This document shows, piece by piece, positions 42,976-54,283 of a DNA stretch of 64,000 bases. A model generated the notes under the pieces. The model saw only the letters and a list, made by a program, of their open reading frames with translations, ran no database searches and had not been told where the DNA came from. A program made the translations under genes and the position numbers. Numbering within the stretch: position 1 is the stretch's first letter; each line of letters begins with the position of its first letter. This DNA is from Buddleja alternifolia (lineage: Eukaryota > Streptophyta > Magnoliopsida > Lamiales > Scrophulariaceae), in the NCBI GenBank assembly GCA_019426215.1, contig CM033393.1, positions 10,078,046-10,142,045 on the forward strand, written 5' to 3'.

Positions 42976-44547
42976 AAAACCCTACACCATACACGCCTCA
43001 CTCTCCCTAAAAAATAGGGAGGAGGTGTGTATTTCCTTTTTCTTTTATTCTCTCTCCTTGATTAGTTGGACTCTTTCCAACTAACTAGATATTACCATAT
43101 CTAATAATATCTTAACATATATCAAATAGAATCCTTCCATATCCATTAATTAGTTACTTTAATTAATTAAGGATTCTACCAAATATATTTATAGGATATT
43201 AATTAATATATATATATATATATATTTTACAAACTTGGTGAACAAGATAAATCTTTCCACCAAATCCACATACACAATTACACACGCCACACGTGCACAT
43301 GTGTATGTATATATATATATATATATTGTTTTATTTTCTTCCTTCTCATTAATTAATTAGTCCTTCACAATTTAATATTCTAATATTAAACTATAGGACC
43401 ATTAATTAACTAGTTAAATTAATTCCTTTTTCTTGATTAATTAAATTCAATTAATTAATTCCACCATTAATTCACAAGAATTAATTAGCCAATAGGTACT
43501 ACACTAAGTTATGTGTGTGACCCCTCAGGCTCGTTGTCAAGCTAGCAATAAGTCCCCGTAGGCTAGATTAATTATTGTAAATAACTAACTAGACCTTGAA
43601 TTAGTTTCACCAAATTAATCCAAGGCACCTATTAGTCATGGTTCGATGTCTAACAACGTCGCCATGACTTCATAGATGTCAACGATGAAAAGCACAAACC
43701 TATCCGAGTTACTATCGTCGTGTGAGTAGAATCCCTTCATTATTTTCCCGTCCATGGTCTAGGATATGGCGACGGTTGAACCCTAATAACCTTAGAAATT
43801 ATAAATGTGTTGTGACATCTAATGATCCAGTCTTCTAATTCGGGATCACCAATCCCTTTCAAAAGACAATCGCTTTGATCAAAGGCTTTTAACGATCATT
43901 TAGATTCTCGCAACAGCATAGGAAATGCCGGGTACTCGTGACCCTAGATGTATCCCTCTCCGATTGTCATTTGTTCCGCTGCACTACCACACTATACCCA
44001 ACATACACGCCGTATGACTCTCCTGGAGTGCACGTGCATATCAAAGCATACTAGGTAGCACCCTTTCCAAATGACATCTGAGGTCTAAGGATTAATCTCA
44101 CACTACGAGACCCAAGGACTCCATGTTCGACAGTACCAAATAGGAGTCCTTTAGCGGGGCCGTTCAATTCCATAATCCAGTATGAATCTTCATACATGTA
44201 TTGCCATACAAGCCATCAACAATGGAACGTGTCGACCTCATAGAAGAGTTACATGCATGAACAAGTTTTGCTAAGGCCAGTGATATCCCACATCTCACAG
44301 CCTCTATGAATTGGAATAATGTTTAGGATTACAGTCTTTCAGAGCATTCCATATGTATCCGGACCGCTCCCCTAACCATATGTAATCCATGGAATCTTTA
44401 TCTATACTAACACTAGTTATAACAATAAAGAAGCATACCATAAATAAAAGTTCAATATATTTAAAAAAAGACTGTCATAGTGTTTTACATTTAATATGGC
44501 AGAGCCCAAAACAATTGGCTCGCCGGGCACCTAACATTATCATATAT

Positions 44548-46126
44548 GTGTGTGTGTATATATATATATATATATAAGCTAGGTCTTTCATGAAATTTTC
44601 ATGTTATTTAATTATTTCATATAGAAATGGGTGAATTGCAATTTATATGATAATCGGGATCGATGTAATATATATTACTGTCATTCAGTTTTTCAATTGC
44701 TTGATTATCAATCGATCATCATATTACTTCCAACATCCCAAAAAATATTATCACCTTTGTTACTTTGGTTGTTGCAATAATAAGTAGTCTCATTCTTTTA
44801 TAAGAATTTATTTAAAAGAATTAAACCATTGTACTTAGTTTCCCTTAGTCTTCTAGATTAGGAATTAATCATTACTTGAACTAAAAAATGCAGGGTTACA
44901 ATCACATTTCTGATTTATAGTCTTTTTTGTCATTACTTTCTTTTTTCATTACTTGAATTCAAGATTTCTATTGTCTTCTGGGATTGAAAATTTGCACAGT
45001 TTAAACTGATTTTCTTCTCTTTTGTGCATTTAATGTCATTTTCAAGAGCAATAGCCAAATTCTGCGTGGATAACGTACCGAACGATCTCTCAAATGGTGA
45101 GTTTAATCAGGGCCATAAATAGAATTGTTCTACTTTGTCCTCTTTTAATCGTTAAACAGACATATGTATATACATGTGTGTGTGTGTGTTTATATATATG
45201 TATGTTGTACCTTTGTACTTCATGAAGTGTGAGATTTAAGACCCACTTGTTTTTTGGTTTTGAATTTAATGGTGTATTGTAATTTGAATTGTTTCACATT
45301 GCATTGTTTGTGGATTTTGTTATGATGTTTAACTTTTTAGCTTAGCCGAGCAGTCAATGAATCTTCCATCCAAATCATTATATAAATTTAAAATAAATGA
45401 AGAATTACTATTCATAACTTAGAAACTAGATGATCAAAAGAAAGAAATGGAGGCTTGCAAAGAGCTGAACAAGACGTATTCGCAACAAATAGACTCCTTG
45501 TAATTTCAAATGGCAAAGATGCAAGAGTTTCTACAAAAAATTTCAGGATTTCATCCTAGCGCCTTTTCTGGTATGCATTTTATATATTTAAGATTTTATT
45601 ATTTTGCATGTATGGATTAGATTAATATGAATATTACTTGATGTGTTTCAATTGCATGATCAATTGTGGTTTGAAATTGAGTGTTATAATGTGGTCGTTG
45701 AGTTTGGTTCTTGATTTGTCTTTGTCATCTTTGTGTTCGAATTTAAAAATTGAGTTTCATCGACTTATTACTTTTTGTGTTTTTTGGTTTTTTTCATGTC
45801 TTGTGCTTTTGTGCTTCAAGCCATTATAATATTATTTTTTATATTTACTTATGTTATATTTTATTTCTTTTTATTGTCGTTGACAGGTTGAAGTTCATTA
45901 TAGGGGATAGTCAGTTCCGAGGTGGAATGTTATAGTCGTCGGTGGTGGATGAATTATCTCAAAATGATGTTTTGTGAATTGAATATTGAAGATATTAAGA
46001 TGATTTTAAAAGTACATTTATTAGCTTATTTTATGCATATTAAGGGTGTTATATGATGCAATTGAGTAGTGCTTGCATTTTTATTATTTTGGATGTAATG
46101 AATGAATTAGATTTGAAATGTATGAC
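44548..46126. other. AT-rich region with exon-like fragments
   Basis: (TG)n/(TA)n microsatellite at 44548-44575 and about 45170-45205. On the plus strand, ATG at 45031 opens 21 codons (MSFSRAIAKFCVDN...) ending at a GT splice-like site (GGTGAGTT), and 45448-45570 reads MEACKELNKTYSQQIDSL, a stop, then QMAKMQEFLQKISGF, coiled-coil-like. These might be exons of a decayed transposase or gene, but I cannot assign them. Confidence 0.35.
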
Positions 46127-46135
46127 CACTACAAG

Positions 46136-47036
46136 TAGGCCTGTCAATCAAGCCGAGTGAGTCAAGCTTGGTCACGCTCATGCTCGGCTTGATATTATGC
46201 GAGCTTTTATCACCAAGGCTTGAATTTGCACGAGCTTTTTATTTCAAAGCTCAGACTCGGCTTGAAAATTAGTACGAGCTTCGAGCCGGCCCGAATTTGT
46301 TCTCTTTTGAAAAACTTTAAGTAACAAAGTAATCTAATATATAAATTAAAAAAATAACAATCTTAAAAACATACAAAAATAACATCATTCATGTTCTAAT
46401 GACAAATCATAACTAAAATGTACATTGAAAGATCTCATTTCATTGGAATATATGCTCCACGCATAATTTAAGATTGAAAAATATTATAACTAAATATATA
46501 ATAAACTTACTTACAAAAAAAATTGCTTTTGTCATGTGTTTGTGAGGAGAAATAAATGAACAATTCTTGAAGACAAAAATTAGCAGCCCTCAATGTCAGT
46601 TTATGTGAATTGTCATATATTTGTATTGGATGCAGTCTGGTAGGTTTAAATTGATAATTTTTTTAGTTTTTTATTTTCTTGAGTATAGTGATTTATATTT
46701 CGAAATTTAGAATTGAATGTTGATTGATTTTAAGGATTCTATCCTTAATTTTAAATCTTGATATTTTCTATGCAACTGGAATTATTTATAAAAAAGTATT
46801 ATGTTTATTTTTGTATATAATGTATAAAACATATATATATACATGTATATATTTTTTTACGAGTCCGAGTCCAATTCAAGTCGAGTCTACTCTTGCTCAC
46901 GCTTAGCTTGAATTCAAATTCAAGCCTTATCCTTGGGCTCTAGCTCGACTTGAGCCAGCTTGTATAAAGCTCGGCTTGAAAATTATCAAGCCGAGCTTAT
47001 GAGCTTCGAGCTGCCTTGAGTTTATTGACAGTCCTA
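46136..47036. mobile_element. hAT-type MITE (901 bp) inside the CACTA terminus
   Basis: Perfect 8-bp duplication ACTACAAG (46128-46135, 47037-47044) and terminal inverted repeats TAGGCCTGTCAATCAA / TAGGACTGTCAATAAA. The ends are rich in GAGCTCGAGCCGAG-type motifs. No transposase. 8-bp duplication and short TIR indicate hAT. Confidence 0.85.
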
Positions 47037-47044
47037 ACTACAAG

Positions 47045-47640
47045 GAATTTTGTTTTCAGCAGCGAAATATTTCGTTGCAAAAAATTGGAATTTTCGTTGC
47101 TAAAGCTATTCACAACGAAAATATTTTGTTGTCAGCTTCGTTGCGCTATCCACGTTGCTAAAAGTTCTTGGCAACGAAAAATAAATTTCATTGCCTATAT
47201 GTGTACGATAGATTACATTATTTTGTTTGTTGCCAAAACATATACTATTGGCAACAATTATAATCGTGCCAAAATATATATGCATTTTGTTGCACAAAAT
47301 AACATTTCGTTGTCAATATCAAATATTCTACACAATATTAATTAGGATTGGCAATGAAATATATCATTGCCAAATTAACAGGTTTCGCAACAAAAATATT
47401 TTGTTGCAAAGTGCTTGATTTCAGCAACTAAATATTTTGATGCAAAACTTCCATTTTCTACAACGAAATAATTCGTCGCATATTCTCTAGCTTCAACAAA
47501 GGGATACTTCGTTGCAGAAGCTCTGATTTCTACAACAAGATAATTCGTTGCCAAATCTACAACTTATGCAACAAAATATTCCGTGCCTAAAGAACATCTA
47601 GTTCACCAATTTTTTTCAAGTTTTAGGCAACGAAAACTAA
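47045..47640. repeat. CACTA subterminal repeats
   Basis: Many copies of CAACGAAA / TTTCGTTG and CGAAATATTTCG within 600 bases, in both orientations. These are typical transposase-binding subterminal repeats of plant CACTA elements. Confidence 0.65.
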
Positions 47641-47892
47641 TTAACAAATACCATGTCTTTAAAAAAATAAACTAGAATTCTAAATAATAAAAAAAAAAAA
47701 CATTATGTCACTATACATAACTAACATAGATTAGTACTAACAAAATAAACTAAAATCAAAACGGACATGTAGCATCATTTGCTCTTTCGCCCTCAGTCAT
47801 CATCCTTGAATCTGCACAACGGAAGTGCGATATGATTCAATGAGAGTCATTTAAAATTTAAAAAATAAAAACCAAATGGGGTATTGCTTACT

Positions 47893-48204
47893 TTACCATG
47901 GGCTACTTAGATTTTGAGACTGAACCAACTTCTCAAAAAGATGGGTGTGTTCGGCAAGAGTTGATTTCATAGCAATCGTTTTTTCCATAAGTGCAGCACG
48001 TTCTTCCCTAAGCTCAGCACATTCCCTATCTTTTTCTTTTAAAGTTTCCTGTAGTATCCTCATGCCAGAACTTGATTTGTTTGGTTTAGGACCATAACCT
48101 TGTCCTACTATATACGATGACCTTTTCCCAAGAACGTCATCAACAATTTTATCAACGTCCACAGTCTCGCCTCTTGTTTCAGCATCAATCCTGCGCTTTT
48201 CCAT
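47893..48204 (-). pseudogene. CACTA transposase-like exon (Transposase_24, Ptta/En/Spm)
   Basis: 103-codon minus-strand frame with DDVLGKRSSYIVGQGYGPKP, a hallmark of plant Ptta/En/Spm transposase-related proteins (Pfam Transposase_24), followed by a coiled-coil region LKEKDRECAELREERAALM. It is the C-terminal part. Upstream exons lie at about 49020-49560. This protein class is found beside plant CACTA termini and probably binds subterminal repeats. Confidence 0.72.
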
Positions 48205-48329
48205 TTCTACCTATAATGTTGTAAGGAAAAAAATTTAGAACACTATCTTATATAACAACATACTTTTGAAATTGATAAAGCAAAAAAAAAAAAAAAAAGC
48301 TAATAAAACACGAATTTTCAACAATATTC

Positions 48330-48790
48330 TACTTCCAGCACTATAATACTATTTCAGCACCTGAACAAATACCGAAAAGGCACCATTTTGATGCTGGAAA
48401 TAACACCAGAGTAGGTGCTATTTCAGCATCAGAATGGTGTTGTTACAGCACCTGTAAAGGTGCTGTTTTTGTGCTGAAACAGCACCTCTACAGGTGCTGC
48501 GATTGACACGATTAAGTGTTGTTGTAGCATCTATAACGGTGTTGTTTCAGCACAAAAACACCACCTGTTAGGTACTGTTTTAGCACCAAACAGGTGCTGA
48601 AAGTGCACCTGAACAGGTGCCAAAATAGCACCTGTTTAGGTGCTGAAATTAGCACGATTAAGTGTTGTTATCAGCACCTAAACAACACTTAATCGTGCAA
48701 ATTTCAGCACCTAAACAACACTCAATCGTGCAAATTTCAGCACCTAAACAAGTGATCTTTTGCACGTGCACCTAAACAACTTTGCAGCAG
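48330..48790. repeat. Hairpin-rich cluster of GGTGCTGAAA / TTTCAGCACC motifs
   Basis: Around a dozen AGCACCT / AGGTGCT motifs in both orientations. The best hairpin has 37-bp arms (48633-48669 and 48681-48717) with one mismatch and an 11-base loop. A 33-bp unit starting CGTGCAAATTTCAG is repeated at 48694 and 48727. The cluster lies between transposase exons, probably in an intron. Confidence 0.8.
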
Positions 48791-49019
48791 AAAAACAAAC
48801 GACAATCTTTTAAATTCTAGTTCCACAAACATCAAGTTTATCTATATTTGAGCTACATCATTAACATACCAAATGTGTATCATTACAAGTAAAAGCTTAC
48901 CAACATCTACTATAATACTAAAAGAAAAAAAGTAAATACAAATCAATAACCATATTAACATAATCAATTGTAAGCATCAACACATCAATTCATGAATATA
49001 GAAATACAGCAAACACAGG

Positions 49020-49560
49020 GACTCACATGATTGTTTTCAGATTGTGGAGTAATCCATCCTTTTCCTTTTGTATAGTGAGTATGCTTGTGAAAGTTTATTC
49101 TATCAACCTCATCGCCCTCAAACTCTGGTTCTTAGCTCTGTGAAAATAGGGTTCTAATTAAATATGAATCATTTTCTCTATAAGTATACTATATTCTCAA
49201 AAAACCATTAAATTACTTACAACCATATGACGAGCTACAACAAATGATCTCGAGCCATGGTTATGATTTGTCATCATCTTAGAGCGATTTTATTTGTTAG
49301 TGTTGCATCTCTCCTTAAAATTTTGTTTAGTAAGGATTATAAAACAAATTTAAATACACTAAGATTTGTCTTAACTAATTAAAATCGAACTTGATACTTG
49401 GGAATCATTGAAAAGTGTAGTGCACAATGTTTCCCAATTTTTTTGAGTTAAGCCTCCAAAAGATGGCTTGTTTCTGATAGCTTCCTCCACTGAATCCCTT
49501 AAGTGTAGTGCGGAGATATTTTATCTTTTCAAGTGTGAGCGGAGACCATCTTCACTTGAG
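49020..49560 (-). pseudogene. CACTA transposase-like upstream exons, broken
   Basis: Three minus-strand pieces: about 49560-49385 (AIRNKPSFGGLTQKNWETLC), 49285-49215 (NKNRSKMMTNHNHGSRSF) and 49140-49020 (EGDEVDRINFHKHTHYTKGK). This order and these motifs match the Transposase_24 domain leading into the exon at 48204. Stops and frame changes between pieces are partly introns, partly decay. Confidence 0.6.
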
Positions 49561-49864
49561 AGCTTGGACTCGTATAAATGAATAATATATGTTATATTAT
49601 ATTTTCAATAATAAAAATAATATACTAACAATTAAAATTATATAGATATTCTCTAATAAAGAAAGAATACAGAGGTATAATTGGCGTTTAACTTTCTAAT
49701 TTGAAGTTGAAGAAATTTTAGTTTGAAAATAATTCGATTGTAATGATTTTGAATTGTGAGATATAGTTATTGCATTTTGAATCCCTTTTTTGTTCTATAC
49801 CTTCCAGCGAATTTTTATATTTTCACTTTTAAGTTATCAATGTAGAATTTTCCTACAAATCCTG

Positions 49865-50210
49865 AATACGTCCAATACTCGACTCGAGCTCGATCACTAA
49901 AAGCTCATTTGAACTCGGTTCATCAACATATCAAACCAAGTTTGAATGACTTTTTATGTTTGATAAGCTTTGAAACTCTGCTCGAGCTCAGCTCGATTAG
50001 TAAAAATTGATAAAAACATGTACAAAAAAGTCAAGCTACTTGAGCTCGACTCGTGTTCGTCTTGACTAAAGCTCGTTTGAGCTCGGCTCGATTAACAATC
50101 AAACAAGCTAAAACATAAATTTTGAAGCTTGGTTGTTATTCAAACAAGGTTGAACAACTAGTCGTTCGCCTCGACTCAATTCAACTCAACTCAACTCATT
50201 TACATCCCTA
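49865..50210. mobile_element. Fragment of hAT-like MITE rich in GAGCTCGA motifs
   Basis: The right end is a clean terminus (CATTTACATCCCTA, i.e. TAGGGATGTAAATG reversed). The left end has no matching terminus. Homologous to 26087-26250 in the opposite orientation. Confidence 0.6.
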
Positions 50211-50215
50211 ATCAT

Positions 50216-50286
50216 GGGGTTGTAGCTTAGTGGTGAGAATTCCAGTTGTGGCTGTGGAGACCTGGGCTCGAATCCCAGCAGCCACA
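50216..50286 (+). tRNA. tRNA-His (GTG)-like gene, probably a pseudogene
   Basis: The D arm, anticodon loop TTGTGGC (anticodon GTG) and T arm (CTGGG, CTCGAAT, CCCAG) are clear, and the whole resembles plant nuclear tRNA-His. The acceptor stem (positions 1-7 against 66-72) has five Watson-Crick pairs, one G-T and one G-A mismatch at pair 2. One base is missing in the 5' strand of the anticodon stem, which leaves a bulge. Length 71. No CCA is encoded. It starts six bases after the end of the MITE fragment. Function is doubtful. Confidence 0.7.
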
Positions 50287-50613
50287 TTATTCGTTTTTAC
50301 TCTGTTATCTTTTTGCTTTCTCCATTTGTTTACTAGTATTTTCCAGTAGTGAAGACTAAGCTGGCTTCTTTAATCAACTATTAAAACCAATACCTATCTA
50401 CATATCCACACTCCAAAAAATAATAATTAAATTAATATTGCATCAACTTGAAGAATAGAAATAGTTTCGCCACCATTATTAATAATGATTTGCAGGCCAG
50501 CTTGAATCAAAATAAAGTAGCAGTAGCTTTATCCTCTCTCTCTATATATATATATACATATATACACATACACATGCTTTAACTTCTTTAACATGATAAT
50601 CTTCCTAAATCTT
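50287..50613. other. Unassigned region
   Basis: AT-rich with a short CT/TA microsatellite at about 50533-50560. No gene seen. Confidence 0.4.
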
Positions 50614-50930
50614 AGGCAATGTTTGGTTATGTTTCATACCATGTTTGGTCCAAAATTCTCACCAAATCATGTTTGGTTCACAAAATATTTGGTCAAAATA
50701 CACTACTTTTTTTGTCAAAAAAAAAACATAATAATTATTTTTCATATTTTTACCCCTACTTTGTCCCTACACTCCACTCAATGTGTTCTCACTCTTCTCT
50801 AACAGACAAAAGCTTAATAATTTGACTGCTACAGTAACTTTTGTTCCCTTTGGAAACAAAACCAAACATTATCTCACCAAAAAAAACACTCAAAAACCAA
50901 CTCTCAAAATAAAACCAAACACAATCTCAT
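50614..50930. mobile_element. MITE-like element (TGTTTGGTT type)
   Basis: Imperfect terminal inverted repeats: GGCAATGTTTGGTTATGTTTCA on the left and the reverse complement of AAAACCAAACACAATCTCAT on the right. Internal CATGTTTGGT motifs are repeated. Similar ends occur in several plant MITE families. No clear duplication. Confidence 0.4.
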
Positions 50931-51978
50931 CACTTACATCCACTTTTTGAATTTCTTCTTTTCTAATCTATTAATTAAGTAGTTGGGCCTTTCTATAATC
51001 TAGAGTTTACGTGCACTTACAACAAACTCAACAAAATTACAAATTACAGGCTAACATCATGGCATCTATGCAGGACAAAGTAACAGAAGTATACGGCCAT
51101 TAAAAGATGAAATTACAAATAAGCAACAAACATAAGCCAACTTCAAGATCAAAAAGGCAAGACAAATCAACTAATAACAAGTCACAATTATAAGCATAGA
51201 CCATCTTAATACCCAAATCAATGTCTCGTACCCGAATCCAAGATCGAAAGACATGTTCCATCAATAACAAATCAAAAAATTAGAATTAACCTCATACCAA
51301 TTACATGTGAAATCATGATCCCTAGACAACCAAAACAGACACTGAATAGCCATACCTGTAAGTAGATTCCTGTTATATATTAAATCCAACTCAATTTAGC
51401 TCCCCAAAATACAAACTCTCAAGCAATGGCTTCAATAGAGAAACCTAAACATGCGAAAAGAAGAAATCTTTAAAGAGACAAACCAATCAAAATAAAATAT
51501 CAAAGGACAAAAAAAATTACAACCTTTTTCGAATTGAGAAAGTACAAATCAGCAATTCTTTGTCTAAATTTCACCTGAGAGCGCCCGTAAAAGAAAATTG
51601 AGGGAAGTTAAGATGTGAAGGGTTTTGGATTATTGGGAGTAGGAGACGTGAGTACATGGGAAGTTTTCTGCGAAATATTTTGTGTGCTTTGGGATTTACT
51701 TGGCACCCAAATCTGTTACTTATTTCATTTTTTTTTTTTGTAAATTACTTTTTTTTTTCTTCTGTCATGTAAATTATTTAATAATATTAAATTAAGTAAA
51801 ACTTACATAAAAACATATAAAGTTGTATAAAAAATAGTAAAAGTAATATTTGAAAATGATGCAGCGGATTGTATAAAGTAAAGATGAACGTTACCATAAG
51901 AATCTTTTCAGAAAAATGGCCAGATTGACTACGGTTCTCAGGTAGAAATATTTTATTGAATCAATATATTACGGTAAG
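50931..51978. other. Unassigned AT-rich region
   Basis: No ORF or transposon end recognised. Poly-T tracts at about 51730 and 51750. Confidence 0.4.
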
Positions 51979-52463
51979 TAGGGGTGTTCATAAAAAGCAA
52001 AAATTCGGTTATCTAGCCGAACCGAACCGAAAACCGATAATTCGGTTTGAACCGAAACCGAACTGAAAAATTCAGTTCAGTTTTCGTTTTTCTTTTTTGT
52101 TGTTTTTTACAAAGAATTGGTTTTCGGTTGCATTTCGATTTTGAGGTACGGTTCAGTTCGGTTAACCGAAAACTAATTTTTTTATTTTTTATTTTTATAT
52201 AGTATAATATAGACCAAAAACTATTTAAAAAAAAATGTGTTTACTAGTGACAATTTATAGGAAAAGAAAGAAAATGCCCAAATTTATTTATTTATTATAT
52301 TAATATTTTATTTTATTTTATTTTTCAGAAATTCGGTTTAACCGAAAATCGAATCGAACCGAACTGAAAAGTTTGGTTTTTAATCGAACCGATCTGAACT
52401 TTTTCGGTTCGGTTTGGAATTTTGGTTCAGTTTCAGACCAAACCGAACCGATGAACACGCCCA
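51979..52463. mobile_element. hAT-type MITE (485 bp), AACCGAACC-rich
   Basis: Perfect 8-bp duplication ACGGTAAG (51971-51978, 52464-52471). TIRs TAGGGGTGTTCAT / TGGGCGTGTTCAT. The interior is made of degenerate AACCGAACCGAA / TTCGGTTCGGTT repeats at both ends with an AT-rich centre. No coding capacity. Confidence 0.88.
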
Positions 52464-52744
52464 ACGGTAAGTGAACAAAAATTTTAACTAATATAGTAGA
52501 TATTTTACATGGATATGTTATTTTATTAATTAAGCTAATACAAAAAAAAAAGTAAATAAACCTAATATTTATTTCACTAATTGAGACATTTACTTGTTCA
52601 AGGACTAATCATTCGCATAATTTCACAAGAAGTAGGATTAATGGTTTGTAGGAACTTGTATAATGGAAGAATTTTATAATCAAATTCGCACATATACCTT
52701 CTTTTCAAACATACCTTCATACTAGTAGATAGTATTATGCATAT

Positions 52745-52780
52745 TTGGGGTTTAGAGTTTAGGGGTTAGGGGTTAGGGTT
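52745..52780 (+). repeat. Short degenerate telomere-like repeat
   Basis: GGGGTTTAGAGTTTAGGGGT and GGGTTAGGGTT, about five TTTAGGG-like units. Otherwise 52472-52989 is unassigned AT-rich DNA. Confidence 0.5.
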
Positions 52781-52999
52781 ATTCATATTCATTGCTTTAT
52801 AAGTTACAAATATAAAAGTTTTCAAAAGAAAGTTGTTAAATTAAATGTTAAATACCTTGAGATTATGTGTAATAACTAATTTTGTCTTATATAATCTTTT
52901 TCTTGAATAATTAAGTTTAATTTGTACTTTGTTCTCAATGTAGAAGCTACCGATAAATCTTTTGTTATATTGAGATACCTACGAGTAGCTACGTCAATA

Positions 53000-53816
53000 G
53001 GGAAAATTGCACTTTTGGTCCCGTAAGAGTCGGTTCAAAACACTTTTAGTCGCGTAGGACTTTTTTCGACACTTTTAGTCCCATAGAATTAAAAAAGTGA
53101 CACTTTTGATCTCAAACATTAAAAAATGGTCGAAAAATGGCGAGTGGATCGCACTCGCCAATAAAAACAAAAAAATTCAAAAAATTAATAAAATAATAAA
53201 AAAACAAAAAAAAAAGGAAAAAGAAGATGAACACTGTTCTGTTCATCTTCTTCTTCAACCCCCCCCCCTCCCCCCCAAACACACCTTCCAGCCATCTCCA
53301 CTGTCGTCGGCACCGCCCACTCTAAAAAGCTCGACCCAAACCTCTCCCCCCAAACATGACACGACCCCCCCCCCCCAAAAAAAACATGACCCGGCCCCAA
53401 CACTTCTAAAAACGTCGCCTACGATGAAGGGGTGCCGGTGTGGAATTGGCGGCGGTGGTGGGGGGCCAGCGTGGCGGGGGGAGGGCGGGGGGATGGTGGG
53501 TGTGGTGTTGGGGAAGAAGATGAACAGTGTTTTCGAAACACTGTTCATCTTCTTCCCTTTTTCTTTTTTTTGTTTATTTATTTATTTAATTAATATTTTG
53601 AATTTTTTTTCTTTTTTTTCTTTAGTAGTTTCTTCCAAAATCACGAGCCCCAGGACGTGCGTGTGTTACACGCGAAACTCCTATGAGACCAAACTGAGTT
53701 TTGAGACCAAAAGTGTCACTTTTTCAATCCAATGGGACTAAAAGTGTCGAAAAAATTCCTATGGGACTAAAAGTGTAATGGAGCAACTCCTATGAGACCA
53801 AAAGTGCAATTTTCCC
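53000..53816. mobile_element. Mutator-like MITE with ~115-bp TIRs
   Basis: TIRs begin GGGAAAATTGCACTTTTGGT on both strands and continue for ~115 bp with mismatches. Flanking 10-bp repeats TACGTCAATA / TACATCAATA (52990-52999, 53817-53826) differ at one base. The interior has poly-C runs and an inverted pair of AAGAAGATGAACA segments. The reading frame at 53097-53741 is low-complexity and should not be taken as a gene. Confidence 0.8.
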
Positions 53817-53848
53817 TACATCAATATGTTATTTGTTATATTGACTTG

Positions 53849-53993
53849 TAGGCTCTCAATCAAATCAAGCAAGCCGAGCTTGTTCATACGCAATTGACTT
53901 GATATTGTGCAGGCTTTTGTCATCAAGGAATTGAACTTGTTTCGAGCTTTTCTGCTATAATTTAGGTGGATCTGAAAATTAGTATGAGCTTCA
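53849..53993. mobile_element. Truncated hAT-type MITE, same family as 46136-47036
   Basis: Starts TAGGCTCTCAATCAAATC and follows the first ~150 bases of that MITE (CTTGATATTGTGCAGGCTTT and so on), then stops abruptly at a different repeat. Confidence 0.65.
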
Positions 53994-53996
53994 ATC

Positions 53997-54240
53997 AGGA
54001 ACGGATTTAGGGGAGGGGGGAGAGGGGCGACCCCGAGATTTTCAGTTTTCGTTGTTGGATTCATATGTTTCTGCTATATGATCTCCCCAAAAATATAGGT
54101 TTAAGGTTCTCAATTGGAACATAGAAACAGTCATAGTAGAGATGGTAGGTACCTAGTTTTTCCCCCTAGGTCAAGAGTTCAACTCCCAGCAATTGCAATA
54201 GTGCTTTTTTGTTCTTTTTTATTTTATTTTTTTATTTGGA
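53997..54240. repeat. Repeat fragment with CAGGAACGGATTTAGGGG start
   Basis: The start resembles the CAGGGGCGGA-type end of a common plant hAT family. A tRNA-like stretch (CTAGGTCAAGAGTTCAACTCC) at 54166-54186 is a usual part of that repeat. No second end is visible. Confidence 0.35.
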
Positions 54241-54283
54241 GTTCAAGTCCCGAAAATGTGATTTGTTTTATGAGAAGATAAAT

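Larger units (their letters stand above)
28428..44542 (-). mobile_element. Ty1/Copia element 3, with nested insertions in its 5' LTR
   Basis: Minus-strand element running from TGATAATGTTAGG at 44542 to ATCCCAACA at 28428, flanked by TATAT (28423-28427, 44543-44547; low complexity). It has 3' LTR 28428-30575, PPT, pol and gag on the minus strand, leader, primer-binding site and 5' LTR starting at 35738. The 5' LTR is stretched to 44542 by Copia element 4 (36186-41613) and a Mutator-like element (41712-42975). Without these it is ~2.1 kb, like the other LTR. Catalytic residues of protease, integrase and RT are altered, so the copy is dead. Confidence 0.92.
35738..44542 (-). repeat. 5' LTR of Copia element 3, interrupted twice
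   Basis: LTR sequence is present at 35738-36185, 41614-41711 and 42976-44542. Joining these pieces reproduces the order of the 3' LTR at 28428-30575. The interruptions are Copia element 4 and a Mutator-like element. Confidence 0.9.
46127..49560 (-). mobile_element. CACTA (En/Spm) element, left end and transposase region; right end not found
   Basis: The left terminus reads CACTACAAG (46127-46135), then a nested hAT-like MITE with a repeated ACTACAAG, then GAATTTTG and a subterminal zone (47045-47640) dense in motifs such as GCAACGAAATATTTCGTTGC in both orientations, as is usual for CACTA ends. Transposase-like exons follow on the minus strand. No matching right terminus was seen before 50 kb, so the element is truncated or its end is beyond recognition. 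Confidence 0.6.

Noticed and set aside
53097..53741. 214-codon plus-strand ORF
   Set aside because: Runs through TIRs and poly-C of a Mutator-like MITE; low-complexity translation and no conserved motif.
54166..54186. tRNA-like T-arm sequence
   Set aside because: Only the T arm is present; this is a usual feature of the repeat family here, and no acceptor or anticodon stem can be formed.
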